Shown here: in pieces, positions 44,062 through 53,447 of the stretch | Layout: each line of letters opens with the position of its first letter | How positions within the stretch are numbered: the first letter of the stretch is position 1 | Origin: Mucilaginibacter gossypii | GTDB taxonomy: Bacteria > Bacteroidota > Bacteroidia > Sphingobacteriales > Sphingobacteriaceae | Direction: 5' to 3' | DNA: 64,000 nucleotides | NCBI RefSeq assembly: GCF_900100945.1 | Contig: NZ_FNCG01000002.1 | Span: 1 to 64,000 of the forward strand | Made by a program: the position numbers and the translations under genes | Notes under the pieces: generated by a model | Database searches by the model: none | The model's input: the letters and a program-made list of their open reading frames with translations, nothing else | Told to the model about the DNA's origin: nothing

Positions 44062-46527
44062 ATGAAAATATTATCTCTACTATTCTTTTTATTAATGCCT
44101 GTGATGGTTTTCTCCCAGCGTGGTTCACTTAGGGGCAGGTTAACAACCGGCAGCGAACCGCTCTCTTTTGCTACCGTTGCACTTTCAGGAACTTCTATCG
44201 GGGCTACTACCAATGATAAAGGCTATTACCATTTAAAAAATGTTCCGGCAGGCACATACACAATAGTATTCTCTAACATTGGGTATGTTACTGAGCGCCA
44301 TAAAGTGAGTGTAAAACCTGATGAAGCAATTTCATTGGATGGCAATCTTCAGGAAAGCAGCTCCAAATTAAATGAGGTGACGGTAACCGGCGTTTCACGC
44401 AAAACTGAGTTGAGGAGTAACCCCATTCCCATCGCAGTAATGACCAAGAAGGAAATGGATCAGAATGTGAATAATAACATTATTGACGCCATTGTGAAAG
44501 GAGTACCGGGTGTTAATGCGGTTACTACCGGGCCCAATATTTCAAAACCATTTATCAGGGGATTAGGCTACAATCGTGTTTTAACTTTGTATGATGGCGT
44601 GCGCCAGGAAGGGCAGCAATGGGGTGATGAACATGGTATTGAGATAGACCAGTACGGCATTGGTCGCGCCGAAGTAGTGAAAGGGCCGGCAAGTTTAACC
44701 TATGGCTCAGATGCATTGGCAGGCGTGATCAACATGATCCCTTACCTGCCGGTTGGCGAAAATAATGTTTTGAGAGGTGACTATACTGCCGATTATCATA
44801 CCAATAACGGCATGATCGGTACCTCGTTAGGACTGTCATACAAAAAGAACGATTGGCGATACGCCTTCCGGGCAACTGCGAAAGCGGCGCATGATTATCA
44901 TAATAGTGTTGATGGTTATGTGTATAACACAGGTTTCCGGGAGTTCAATTTATCGGGTATGGCCAGGGTTGATAAAAATTGGGGGTACTCGCAAATTGCC
45001 GCAACCGTTTATGATAACCGGCAGGAGATTCCCGATGGCAGCAGGGATTCGCTTTCAAGGCGGTTTACCAAACAAGTAGCTGAAAGCAGTACTGACAATA
45101 TCAGGAACCGGCCGGTTGTAAGTGATGATGAGTTAAGATCATACAGTATAACCCCGCTGCACCAGCGTATTCAGCATTATCGAATTTATTCGCATAATGA
45201 GTTTAAACTTAGTGAAGGCAGCAGTATCAATGCTTCGCTTGGTTTACAACGAAGCATCCGTAAGGAATATAACCACCCTACATTGGCCGATCAGCCGGGC
45301 TTGTACGTGGTACTTAACACGCTTAATTACGATTTTAAATATAACCTGCCTGCTATTGCAGGGATAGAAAGTACCCTTGGTGTAAATGGCATGTACCAAA
45401 CTAACCGCAGCAAGGCCGCAACAGATTTTCCGATTCCGGATTATAATCTGTTTGATGCGGGAACTTTTTTCTTCGCCAAAAAAACAATCGGAAAAGTTGA
45501 TATTTCGGGCGGCTTGAGATATGATAACAGGCACATCCATTGGAATGATTTTTACGTAGGGCCAAACTCCAAAAACGGGTTTGAGCAGCATGTGAAATTA
45601 CCGGATACCGCAGGCGCCCATTTACAGTTTCCGGCTTTTAGGCATGTTTATCAGGGTGTTTCGGGTAGTTTGGGAATAACCTATAATATCAGCGAACGCT
45701 TATTGTTTAAAGCCAACATCGCGCGCGGATACCGTGCCCCTAATATTACCGAAATCGGCTCAAACGGACTCGACCCCGGTGCTCATATCGTGTATTTAGG
45801 CAACCGCAGCTTCAACCCTGAATTTAGTTTACAGGAAGATCTGGGCTTCATCGCCTACCTGAAAGATGTTGACCTGATTGCTGAGCTGTTTAATAACCAC
45901 ATCAATAATTACATTTATCAGGCTAAACTTACTGATGCCAATGGCAATCCTGTGGTGATTGTACCGGGTAACAGCACTTATCAATACCAGCAAAGTAGTG
46001 CCCGCCTGTATGGGGCCGAGTTTACGCTAAATGTGCATCCCCAAGATGTTAAATGGCTGGCTTTTAACAACAGCCTGGCTTATGTAACGGGAATCAACGG
46101 CAATAAACAGCTTGTTGATGAATCCAATGGCGCGGCTAAATATCTGCCATTTATTCCGCCGTTGCATATCCGGTCGGAGTTTAAGGCGAGTTTGCAGAAA
46201 GCATATGGGGCTTTTTCTAAGATTTACTTTAAGGCCGAAATGGATGCTTATGCTACGCAGAACCGGTTCTATGCTTTGGATAATACAGAGACAGCTACGC
46301 CCGGCTATGCCTTGTTTAATATCGGAGCAGGCACTACCATCAAAAATAAATCGGACAAACCTGTTTGCGAGCTTTTTTTGCAGGTTGATAACTTGTTTGA
46401 TAAAGCCTATCAATCAAACCTTAACCGTTTAAAGTATTTTGAGTATTACCAGTCGTCGCCAAACGGACACCTCGGCATTTATAATATAGGGCGGAATATT
46501 AGTTTTAAAGCTGTTTTTCCTTTTTGA
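44062..46527 (+). CDS. TonB-dependent outer-membrane receptor (non-SusC type)
   Basis: An 821-residue receptor from ATG 44062. I reject the upstream in-frame TTG at 44032 because the ATG directly opens the signal peptide KILSLLFFLLMPVMVFSQ. A carboxypeptidase-regulatory-like beta-domain (GSLRGRLTTGSEPLSFATVALSG) comes first. The plug domain follows with RGLGYNRVLTLYDGVRQEGQQWGDEHGIEID and VVKGPASLTYGSDALAGVIN, then a beta-barrel ending in aromatic FKAVFPF. There is no SusD partner. The EHGIEID/plug pattern resembles metal- or cofactor-uptake receptors more than glycan receptors; iron or zinc complexes are guesses. It is separated from neighbours by about 140 and 276 bp and is probably monocistronic. 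Confidence 0.85.
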   Translation: MKILSLLFFLLMPVMVFSQRGSLRGRLTTGSEPLSFATVALSGTSIGATTNDKGYYHLKNVPAGTYTIVFSNIGYVTERHKVSVKPDEAISLDGNLQESSSKLNEVTVTGVSRKTELRSNPIPIAVMTKKEMDQNVNNNIIDAIVKGVPGVNAVTTGPNISKPFIRGLGYNRVLTLYDGVRQEGQQWGDEHGIEIDQYGIGRAEVVKGPASLTYGSDALAGVINMIPYLPVGENNVLRGDYTADYHTNNGMIGTSLGLSYKKNDWRYAFRATAKAAHDYHNSVDGYVYNTGFREFNLSGMARVDKNWGYSQIAATVYDNRQEIPDGSRDSLSRRFTKQVAESSTDNIRNRPVVSDDELRSYSITPLHQRIQHYRIYSHNEFKLSEGSSINASLGLQRSIRKEYNHPTLADQPGLYVVLNTLNYDFKYNLPAIAGIESTLGVNGMYQTNRSKAATDFPIPDYNLFDAGTFFFAKKTIGKVDISGGLRYDNRHIHWNDFYVGPNSKNGFEQHVKLPDTAGAHLQFPAFRHVYQGVSGSLGITYNISERLLFKANIARGYRAPNITEIGSNGLDPGAHIVYLGNRSFNPEFSLQEDLGFIAYLKDVDLIAELFNNHINNYIYQAKLTDANGNPVVIVPGNSTYQYQQSSARLYGAEFTLNVHPQDVKWLAFNNSLAYVTGINGNKQLVDESNGAAKYLPFIPPLHIRSEFKASLQKAYGAFSKIYFKAEMDAYATQNRFYALDNTETATPGYALFNIGAGTTIKNKSDKPVCELFLQVDNLFDKAYQSNLNRLKYFEYYQSSPNGHLGIYNIGRNISFKAVFPF

Positions 46528-46610
46528 TTTATTTTCAATGAAATATGCCTTTTTTTGTTTTTATTGCCTTGAGTTTGTGAACATCATGTAAGCGTGCGAT
46601 AATAACGTGC

Positions 46611-46734
46611 CATCAGGGTCTCTCGCAAAGGATCCTGATGTATACACCGAGCAAATTCGCCGTTCTGAATGCCCTCGAAGAAGTATACAACGCGGCTGAA
46701 CCTCAGGGTCCTCTGCGAGAGACCCTGAGGGGAC
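46611..46734. repeat. Composite palindromic repeat, copy 2
   Basis: Two hairpins: arms CATCAGG/CCTGATG (46611-46617/46634-46640) and CCTCAGGG/CCCTGAGG (46701-46708/46723-46730). The second hairpin shares CGAGAGACCCTGAGGGGAC with the element at 131-149. The loop sequences of the two hairpins are partly complementary to each other, and TATAC flanks add an outer inverted repeat. It fills most of the gap before the GH89 gene. Confidence 0.7.
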
Positions 46735-46803
46735 ATGAAATGATGTCAAAACTTATTGGTCGATGTGCCTAAAACTCAGCAATCGTAAAAACAATCAAAG
46801 TAA

Positions 46804-49017
46804 ATGATATATAAAACAAAGGTTTTCATTTGTGTGCTGCTGTGTGGCATATGCGGTGGGATGATAAGCGCTCAGGCACAATTGCAAGTGCCGGCTTCTT
46901 ATGCTTTAATTAAACGGGTGGTGCCCGGTTATGAAAAGAATTTTATTGTTCAACCGCTTTCTGAAAATGAGGCCAAAGATGTTTTTGAAGTAGAGGGCGC
47001 TAAGGGCAAAATTGTACTCAGGGGCAATAATGGTATCGCAGTGGCCTCAGCCTTATATTATTACCTTACAGAATACGCTCATTGCCAGATCACCTGGAAT
47101 GGTACAAATTTGAACCTTCCAGTAAAGTTACCTATACCAGCTCAAAAGGTTCATAAAACTACGCCTTACCAATACCGCTATTATCTTAACTATTGTACCT
47201 ATAGCTACAGTATGAGCTGGTGGGACTGGAAACGGTGGGAAAAGGAAATTGACTGGATGGCCTTGCACGGCATCAATATGCCGCTGGCCATAACCGGGCA
47301 GGAGTATGTGTGGGATAAAGTTTATAAAGGTATGGGCTTTAGCAGTAAAGATATGCAGGACTTTTTTACCGGTCCGGCGTATTTTGGATGGTTTTATATG
47401 GGCAACATAGATAAATGGGACGGCCCGCTGCCCGCAAGCTGGATAACCAGTCACCGGGATTTGCAGATCAAAATATTGCAGCGCGAGCGCGAACTTGGTA
47501 TAAAACCGGTGCTTCCTGCATTTACTGGTCACGTGCCGGCATCGTTTAAAACACATTTTCCCAATGCTAAACTAAAGCAAACCAACTGGAACAACGGCTT
47601 TGCCGATACTTATATCCTGGATTCGGAAGATCCGCTATTTGCAGAGATCGGTAAAAAATTTATACAGGAACAAACCAGGGTTTATGGTACAGATCATCTG
47701 TACTCTGCCGATACTTTTAACGAAAATGAGCCGCCCTCAAACGATCCTAAATTTCTTTCGGAACTAAGCGCAAGGGTTTATGACGGCATGAAAGGGGCCG
47801 ACCCGAAAGCTGTTTGGGTAATGCAGGGCTGGCTATTTTTCAGCGATCGTAAATTTTGGCAAAACGAGCAGATCAAGGCATTGCTGAATGCAGTGCCCGA
47901 TGATCATATGATAGTGCTTGACCTCAATACCGATTACGAACCAATATGGAAGCGTACTGAAGCATTTTACGGCAAACCCTGGATCTGGAATATGCTGCAT
48001 AACTATGGCGGTAACAATAGTTTGTTTGGCAGGATAGAGGCGGTAGCAACGCAGCCGGCGCAGGCCCTTAATGATCCTAAATCGGGGCGTATGGTGGGAA
48101 TTGGCTTAACGATGGAGGCTATTGAACAAACCCCTGTGCTTTATGAATTAATGACGCAGCATACCTGGCAAAACAAGCCGATTGACCTTGATCAATGGCT
48201 GCCGGAGTACTTATTTAATCGTTATGGTGTAAAAAGCAAGGATGCGCTTGATGCCTGGCAAACGCTACGGGGTACCGTATTTAATGGCAAGGATATCCGT
48301 GACGGGGCCGAGTCGATCATTACCGGCAGGCCAACGCTTGATTCGGCCGCAATATGGACCCGTACTCGCTTAAACTACAACCGGAAAGACCTGCTGCCGG
48401 CCTGGGATAAAATGGTAGCCGCCATACCTGCATGCAAACAAAGCAGCGGTTTTAACTACGACCTGGTTGATGTTACGCGGCAAGTATTGGCTAATTACGG
48501 CAGGCCGATGCAGCTAAAATGGATTAAGGCTTATCATGATAAAGATGAAAAGGCTTTTGATAAATATACTGCCGAATACCTTAACCTGATAACCGATATG
48601 GACAGGCTGCTTGCTACCCGTAAGGATTTTATGCTGGGCCCCTGGATAGCCGATGCCAGGAACTGGGGAGCTACTCCCGCCGAAAAAGCGCTTTATGAAA
48701 AAAATGCCCGTAACCTGATAACACTTTGGGGCGATGCCAATAGTCCGCTGCATGAATATTCATGCAGGCAGTGGAGTGGATTGCTCAATGACTTTTATAA
48801 AGTGCGCTGGCGAAAATTCTTTGATTTATTGAAAGGATCAATTAAAACCGGTAAAGAGCCAGACTTTAAACAATTTGACAAATCGATAAGTAACTGGGAA
48901 TGGCAATGGGTTAATTCATCTAAAGTTTATCCCATTGTTCCTACCGGAGGCAGCGCTGCTGTTGCAAAACAGCTTTATGAAAAATACAGAACAAACATGG
49001 ATAAGGATCTTAAATAA
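46804..49017 (+). CDS. GH89 alpha-N-acetylglucosaminidase, exported
   Basis: A 737-residue exported enzyme of family GH89, homologous to human lysosomal NAGLU, releasing terminal alpha-linked GlcNAc. Three-domain layout: short alpha/beta N-terminal domain, TIM-barrel, helical C-terminal domain. Diagnostic stretches: YRYYLNYCTYSYSMSWWDWKRWEKEIDWMALHGINMPLA, ADTFNENEPPS (Glu307, catalytic) and GIGLTMEAIEQTPVLYELM (Glu438, catalytic). The signal peptide ends SAQAQ. The stop codon overlaps the start of an HGSNAT-like acetyltransferase gene (TAATG), so both proteins are made together. Substrates in bacteria may be host glycans or alpha-GlcNAc-bearing polysaccharides. Confidence 0.92.
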   Translation: MIYKTKVFICVLLCGICGGMISAQAQLQVPASYALIKRVVPGYEKNFIVQPLSENEAKDVFEVEGAKGKIVLRGNNGIAVASALYYYLTEYAHCQITWNGTNLNLPVKLPIPAQKVHKTTPYQYRYYLNYCTYSYSMSWWDWKRWEKEIDWMALHGINMPLAITGQEYVWDKVYKGMGFSSKDMQDFFTGPAYFGWFYMGNIDKWDGPLPASWITSHRDLQIKILQRERELGIKPVLPAFTGHVPASFKTHFPNAKLKQTNWNNGFADTYILDSEDPLFAEIGKKFIQEQTRVYGTDHLYSADTFNENEPPSNDPKFLSELSARVYDGMKGADPKAVWVMQGWLFFSDRKFWQNEQIKALLNAVPDDHMIVLDLNTDYEPIWKRTEAFYGKPWIWNMLHNYGGNNSLFGRIEAVATQPAQALNDPKSGRMVGIGLTMEAIEQTPVLYELMTQHTWQNKPIDLDQWLPEYLFNRYGVKSKDALDAWQTLRGTVFNGKDIRDGAESIITGRPTLDSAAIWTRTRLNYNRKDLLPAWDKMVAAIPACKQSSGFNYDLVDVTRQVLANYGRPMQLKWIKAYHDKDEKAFDKYTAEYLNLITDMDRLLATRKDFMLGPWIADARNWGATPAEKALYEKNARNLITLWGDANSPLHEYSCRQWSGLLNDFYKVRWRKFFDLLKGSIKTGKEPDFKQFDKSISNWEWQWVNSSKVYPIVPTGGSAAVAKQLYEKYRTNMDKDLK

Positions 49018-50189
49018 TGGATACATCGACAGCTAAATCTGTAAATACTGTAGCGAAGCCTGCAAGATTGTTATCATTAGATGCCCTTCGTGGGTTTGAT
49101 ATGTTTTGGATCATGAGTGGGGAAGGGGTGGTGCATGCCCTCGCTAAAGCTACCGGCTGGCCACTGCTGGTGTGGATGTCGGGGCAACTACATCATACGG
49201 CATGGAATGGCATCACCTTTTATGATATGATCTTTCCTTTGTTTTTGTTTATTGCCGGGGTTTCCATGCCTTATTCAATAGGCAATAAAGTTGCCAAACA
49301 CGGGGTAGCTTATCCATATCTGTTGCCGTCCTCATCCAAAGGCGAAATTTATCGTTCCATGATCAGGCGCACCATTATCCTGTTGTTTTTAGGTGTGGTT
49401 GTTAACGGCTTGTTTAAGTTTAACGGTTTGGAGAATACACGCTTTGCAAGTGTGCTGGGGCGTATCGGCCTGGCCTGGTTTTTTGCCGGTGTAATTTATC
49501 TCAATTTTGGTACTCGTGGACAAATTTTATGGTTTGGTATTTTGCTGTTTGGTTATTGGGCAGCAATGGAACTAATCCCGGTGCCCGGTTACGGGGCCGG
49601 GGTTTTAACCATGAACGGTAGCCTGGAATCCTATATAGATCGTTTGTTACTTCCCGGTCGCCTGCACGATAAGGTACATGATCCAGAGGGTGTATTATCT
49701 ACCATTCCGGCTATTGGCACTGCTATGCTGGGGATTTTTACAGGCCAGTTTCTGAAGTTTGAATCTGCAAAATGGCCGATGTGGAAAAAGGGGGTTTGTT
49801 TATTTGCAGTCGGTGTTTTATTTATTGGCTTAGGGATGCTTTGGAATCTTGCTTTCCCTATCAATAAACGCTTATGGACAAGTTCATTCGTGATGTTTGT
49901 AGGTGGGTGGAGCCTGGTTTTCCTGTCGGTATTTTACCTGGTGATTGATGTTGCCGGATACAAAAAATGGGCATTTCCTTTTGTGCTTATTGGTGTAAAC
50001 TCTATCCTGATCTATCTGGCATCAGAAGGGATGGTTGATTTTCAGCATACAGCCAATTTTTTCTTCGGGGGAATTGTTAGCCATCTCGCACAAAGCTGGC
50101 AACCGGTATGGGCAGCAATATTCATTGTGGTTGTACAGCTTGCTTTGTTGTACTTTTTATATCGTAATAAGATCTTCCTGAAAATATAA
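49017..50189 (+). CDS. HGSNAT-like membrane acetyltransferase (DUF5009 family)
   Basis: A 390-residue polytopic inner-membrane protein with about 10-11 hydrophobic segments. The cytoplasmic start RLLSLDALRGFDMFWIM is the signature of the acyltransferase/DUF5009 group that includes human heparan-alpha-glucosaminide N-acetyltransferase. IFPLFLFIAGVSMPYSIG and RIGLAWFFAGVIYL follow the family pattern. The human enzyme passes acetyl from cytosolic acetyl-CoA across the membrane to the amino group of terminal alpha-glucosamine, the reaction that makes it a NAGLU substrate. Coupled translation with the GH89 gene suggests the same two-step logic here. The length matches the family. Acetyl acceptor unproven. 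Confidence 0.85.
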   Translation: MDTSTAKSVNTVAKPARLLSLDALRGFDMFWIMSGEGVVHALAKATGWPLLVWMSGQLHHTAWNGITFYDMIFPLFLFIAGVSMPYSIGNKVAKHGVAYPYLLPSSSKGEIYRSMIRRTIILLFLGVVVNGLFKFNGLENTRFASVLGRIGLAWFFAGVIYLNFGTRGQILWFGILLFGYWAAMELIPVPGYGAGVLTMNGSLESYIDRLLLPGRLHDKVHDPEGVLSTIPAIGTAMLGIFTGQFLKFESAKWPMWKKGVCLFAVGVLFIGLGMLWNLAFPINKRLWTSSFVMFVGGWSLVFLSVFYLVIDVAGYKKWAFPFVLIGVNSILIYLASEGMVDFQHTANFFFGGIVSHLAQSWQPVWAAIFIVVVQLALLYFLYRNKIFLKI

Positions 50190-50210
50190 ATATAAAGTAG
50201 TTTTTTGAAT

Positions 50211-50308
50211 GTAGAGACGCATAATTGCGTCTCCCGCATGCAAGTTAGGGCGATTTACTCCGTTACAAGGTGGCCCGTCCTTTGGGAGACGCAATTATGC
50301 GTCTCTAC
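50211..50308. repeat. MITE/REP-like element, copy 2 (opposite orientation to 13623-13716)
   Basis: Terminal palindromes with core GAGACGCATAATTGCGTCTC at 50214-50233 and its complement at 50286-50305 are inverted relative to each other. The left flank CCGCATGCAAGT equals, in reverse complement, the right-end flank of copy 1. The internal ~50 bp carry no ORF. It begins 21 bp after the acetyltransferase stop. Confidence 0.75.
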
Positions 50309-50453
50309 ATAAAAATATTTTAACCAAATTATCCAGTTACTCGGAATCACTTTTAATCGTAAGGCGATTGGAAAAAAATAATTGAGATAAAATCGTATTT
50401 AATTCGTTAATTGTTAAAATAACACTTAATATTGAATTGTTTTTACCTTTATT

Positions 50454-51413
50454 ATGACCAAGCGCATACTTTTCTTTTTTACACTTGTTTTGATTGGCGC
50501 AGCTTCGCGTGCACAAAAGCAAATGATCCCAAATCCAATAACCGGGGGATACTTCGCCGATCCAACTATTGTGAAAGATAAAGGCCGCTATTTTATTTAT
50601 GCCACAATTGATCCCTGGGGCGATAAAGAGCTGGCCGTATTGGAGACTACCGATTTTATTAAGTTTACGAGGCATCATATCAACTGGCCTACCAAACAAG
50701 CCTGCACCACTCCAACCTCGCTCAACGAAATGGTTTGGGCGCCATCTGTAGTAAAAGGAAAGGACAACAAATTTTACATGTATGTAGCTGTAGGCGGTGA
50801 GGTTTGGGGAGGCGTAAGCAATACACCGCTTGGCCCCTGGAAAAATTTAAAGAGCGACAATACGCCTATGGTAAAATCTACAGATTATCCGCAGGTGCAT
50901 AATATCGATCCGGATTGCTTTATTGATAGTGACGGCAGCGCTTATTTGTATTGGGGATCGGGGTATAAATGGATCAACGGGCATTGTATGGCCGTAAAGC
51001 TAAAGGACGATATGGTTTCGTTTGACGGAGCGCCAAAAAATATCACCACGCCGCATTTTTTTGAAGGCGCACATATGGTTAAACGCAATCAAACCTATTA
51101 CCTCATGTTTTCGGAGGGTAAAGCCATTGATGCAACCTACCAGGTAGGGTATGCGAAAGGAAATAGCCCGCTTGGGCCTTTTCAGGAGGATGAGCACCGG
51201 GTTATATTGAATACTTCTGCGGATAGTACCGTGATTGGCCCGGGCCACAATACCACTTTTGTTGAAAAAGGACAGCGTTATATTTTATATCACCGCATTT
51301 TTCCGCAAAAGGAATCATTTGTATTGCGGCAGCTGTGCCTTGACAGTTTAAATTTTGATGCCGATGGCAATATTAAAAAGGTAAGCACTAAAGGAGTACA
51401 AAAGTTCAATTAA
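50454..51413 (+). CDS. GH43 family glycosidase, exported
   Basis: A 319-residue five-bladed propeller with signal peptide (ending SRAQ). Family 43 motifs: YFADPTIV with catalytic-base Asp36, NEMVWAPSVV in the second blade, NIDPDCFIDSDGSAYLYWGSG with the pKa-modulating Asp, and FEGAHMVKRNQTYYLMFSEG with the acid Glu. Arabinofuranosidase, arabinanase or xylosidase activities are all in the family. The adjacent GH51 arabinofuranosidase (14 bp downstream) and the double GH43 protein favour arabinan or arabinoxylan side chains. It starts the third carbohydrate cluster of the window, after the repeat element. Confidence 0.85.
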   Translation: MTKRILFFFTLVLIGAASRAQKQMIPNPITGGYFADPTIVKDKGRYFIYATIDPWGDKELAVLETTDFIKFTRHHINWPTKQACTTPTSLNEMVWAPSVVKGKDNKFYMYVAVGGEVWGGVSNTPLGPWKNLKSDNTPMVKSTDYPQVHNIDPDCFIDSDGSAYLYWGSGYKWINGHCMAVKLKDDMVSFDGAPKNITTPHFFEGAHMVKRNQTYYLMFSEGKAIDATYQVGYAKGNSPLGPFQEDEHRVILNTSADSTVIGPGHNTTFVEKGQRYILYHRIFPQKESFVLRQLCLDSLNFDADGNIKKVSTKGVQKFN

Positions 51414-51427
51414 CCTTATAACCTGTT

Positions 51428-53410
51428 ATGATGAAAAAGATAGCCTGCACAGCGCTGTTATCAACACTGGCATTTACCTGGCTTGGAGCCTCTGCACAGC
51501 AAAAAGGCGATGCCGCAAAGCCAAGAAAGATCAGTCCAGACCTTTTCGGGATTTTTTTTGAGGATTTAAGTTATGCGGCAGATGGAGGCCTTTATGCCGA
51601 GCTTATCCAGAACCGCTCATTTGAGTACAGCCCGGCCGATAACCGCGACTGGAATTCAATGACCGCCTGGAAATATCAAACGGACGGTTTTGGCTATGGT
51701 ACCATTTCAGTAGAAACAGCTACCCCGGTACATCCCAATAATCCGCATTATATTTTACTTGATATCCAGGATGAAGGGCAAAAAGGAGTGGGACTTGAAA
51801 ATTCAGGGTTTGATGGGATCCCTGTAAAGGCGGGTAAAAACTATAATTTTTCAGTTTTTTTAAATGCAATTTCAGATCAGTCTTTACCTGTAAAAGTAGC
51901 TCTTGTTGATCGGAAGGGTAAAGAATTAGGTTCTTCCTCATTTACAACATCTGATAAAGGCTGGAAAAAATACGCCGAACAGATTCATGTGAATTTTGAT
52001 AACGATAGTGCTAAACTGGTATTGCTGTTTAAAGCGAAAGGGAAAATCGGGATAGATATGGTGTCATTGTGCCCGGAGGAAACTTTTAAAAATCATAACA
52101 ATGGATTGCGTGCCGATTTGGCGCAGGTTATTGCCGATATAAAACCAAAGTTTATGCGTTTCCCCGGCGGCTGCCTTACTCATGGGGATGGCGTCGCCAA
52201 CATTTATCGCTGGAAAAATACCATCGGCCCGGTTGAGCAAAGGGTAGAGCAACGTAACATCTGGAACTATCATCAGTCGGTAGGTTTGGGATATTTTGAA
52301 TATTTCCAGTTTTGTGAGGATATCGGGGCAAAACCGGTGCCGGTGCTTGCGGCAGGCGTAAGTTGTCAAAATTCGGGTGGAACCTGGAAAATAGGAGGCA
52401 CCGGACAAAAGGGTATCCCGGTGGAAGAAATGAAAGCTTATGTACAGGATGTACTTGATTTGATAGAATATGCTAATGGGCCGGTCACTTCTACCTGGGG
52501 CGCAAAGCGTGCCGCTGCAGGTCATCCTGCGCCTTTTAACCTGGAGTACCTCGGCATCGGCAATGAGGATAAAATCACTGGCGTATTTGAGGAACGGTTT
52601 AGGATGATCTATGATGCCGTACACAAGGCCCATCCCGAAATTAAAATTATTGGTACGGTTGGGCCAAGTCCGAAGGGCGAAGATTTTGATAAAGGCTGGA
52701 AGTTGGCCGATCAGCTTTCGGTTGGTATTGTTGATGAGCATTATTATGAAAAGCCGCAATGGTTTTTAAAAAATACCCAGCGTTATGATGCATACAACAG
52801 GCTCAGGTCAAAAGTTTATATTGGAGAATATGCTTCGTGGGGCAATACCTTGTTTAATGCCTTATCAGAAGCCGTGTACATGATCAGTTTAGAACGCAAT
52901 GGAGACGTGGTTAGGATGGCGTCATACGCACCGCTTATTGCCAGGATAGGCCATGCATCATGGAACCCGAACCTGATATATTTTAATGGCACTCAGGTTT
53001 TCCCAACGGTAAACTACTATGTTCAGCAGCAGTTTGCCGTTAATTCGGGCAATGAGTATTTGCCGGGTGTAATAAAAATGAAAGGCGAAAAAACTGTATT
53101 GGATACCACGGCAGGTGTTTCAACCGTGCGCGACTCTGCGACTGGGGATCTGATCCTGAAAATTGCTAATGCCGGTAGTGTTCCCGTTTCGGGAGAGGCA
53201 GACCTGTCAAAAATTGGTCAACTACCCAAATCGGCAACGCTTACTGTTATTACAGGCAATCCGGAGGTGAAGAATTCTACCGACAATCCGCAAGCTATCG
53301 TCCCTCAATCATCAGTAATAAAATTGCAAAAAAAGTGGGCTTTCACTGTACCTGCCTATTCATTGACGGTTGTCAGAATTAGCAGCAGAAGTATGGAAAA
53401 GCACAAATAA
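51428..53410 (+). CDS. GH51 alpha-L-arabinofuranosidase, exported
   Basis: A 660-residue retaining arabinofuranosidase. The signal peptide ends ASAQ. The characteristic opening is KISPDLFGIFFEDLSYAADGGLYAELIQNRSFEY. A carbohydrate-binding beta-sandwich is inserted at about 90-210 (FGYGTISVETATP to KGKIGIDMVSL). The TIM-barrel has MRFPGGCLTHGDG, acid/base Glu380 in YLGIGNEDK and nucleophile Glu467 in YIGEYASWG. A C-terminal beta-domain closes the protein. GH51 enzymes with such an insert remove alpha-L-arabinose from arabinan, arabinoxylan or RG-I side chains. It lies between two GH43 genes and is evidently co-transcribed with them. Confidence 0.92.
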   Translation: MMKKIACTALLSTLAFTWLGASAQQKGDAAKPRKISPDLFGIFFEDLSYAADGGLYAELIQNRSFEYSPADNRDWNSMTAWKYQTDGFGYGTISVETATPVHPNNPHYILLDIQDEGQKGVGLENSGFDGIPVKAGKNYNFSVFLNAISDQSLPVKVALVDRKGKELGSSSFTTSDKGWKKYAEQIHVNFDNDSAKLVLLFKAKGKIGIDMVSLCPEETFKNHNNGLRADLAQVIADIKPKFMRFPGGCLTHGDGVANIYRWKNTIGPVEQRVEQRNIWNYHQSVGLGYFEYFQFCEDIGAKPVPVLAAGVSCQNSGGTWKIGGTGQKGIPVEEMKAYVQDVLDLIEYANGPVTSTWGAKRAAAGHPAPFNLEYLGIGNEDKITGVFEERFRMIYDAVHKAHPEIKIIGTVGPSPKGEDFDKGWKLADQLSVGIVDEHYYEKPQWFLKNTQRYDAYNRLRSKVYIGEYASWGNTLFNALSEAVYMISLERNGDVVRMASYAPLIARIGHASWNPNLIYFNGTQVFPTVNYYVQQQFAVNSGNEYLPGVIKMKGEKTVLDTTAGVSTVRDSATGDLILKIANAGSVPVSGEADLSKIGQLPKSATLTVITGNPEVKNSTDNPQAIVPQSSVIKLQKKWAFTVPAYSLTVVRISSRSMEKHK

Positions 53411-53447
53411 TTGTCCCGAATATTCGAAAATAACAAATCAATTATAC

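Noticed and set aside
53370..53447. Upstream extension of the tandem GH43 gene
   Set aside because: It runs through the end of the GH51 gene and buries the signal peptide inside the protein.
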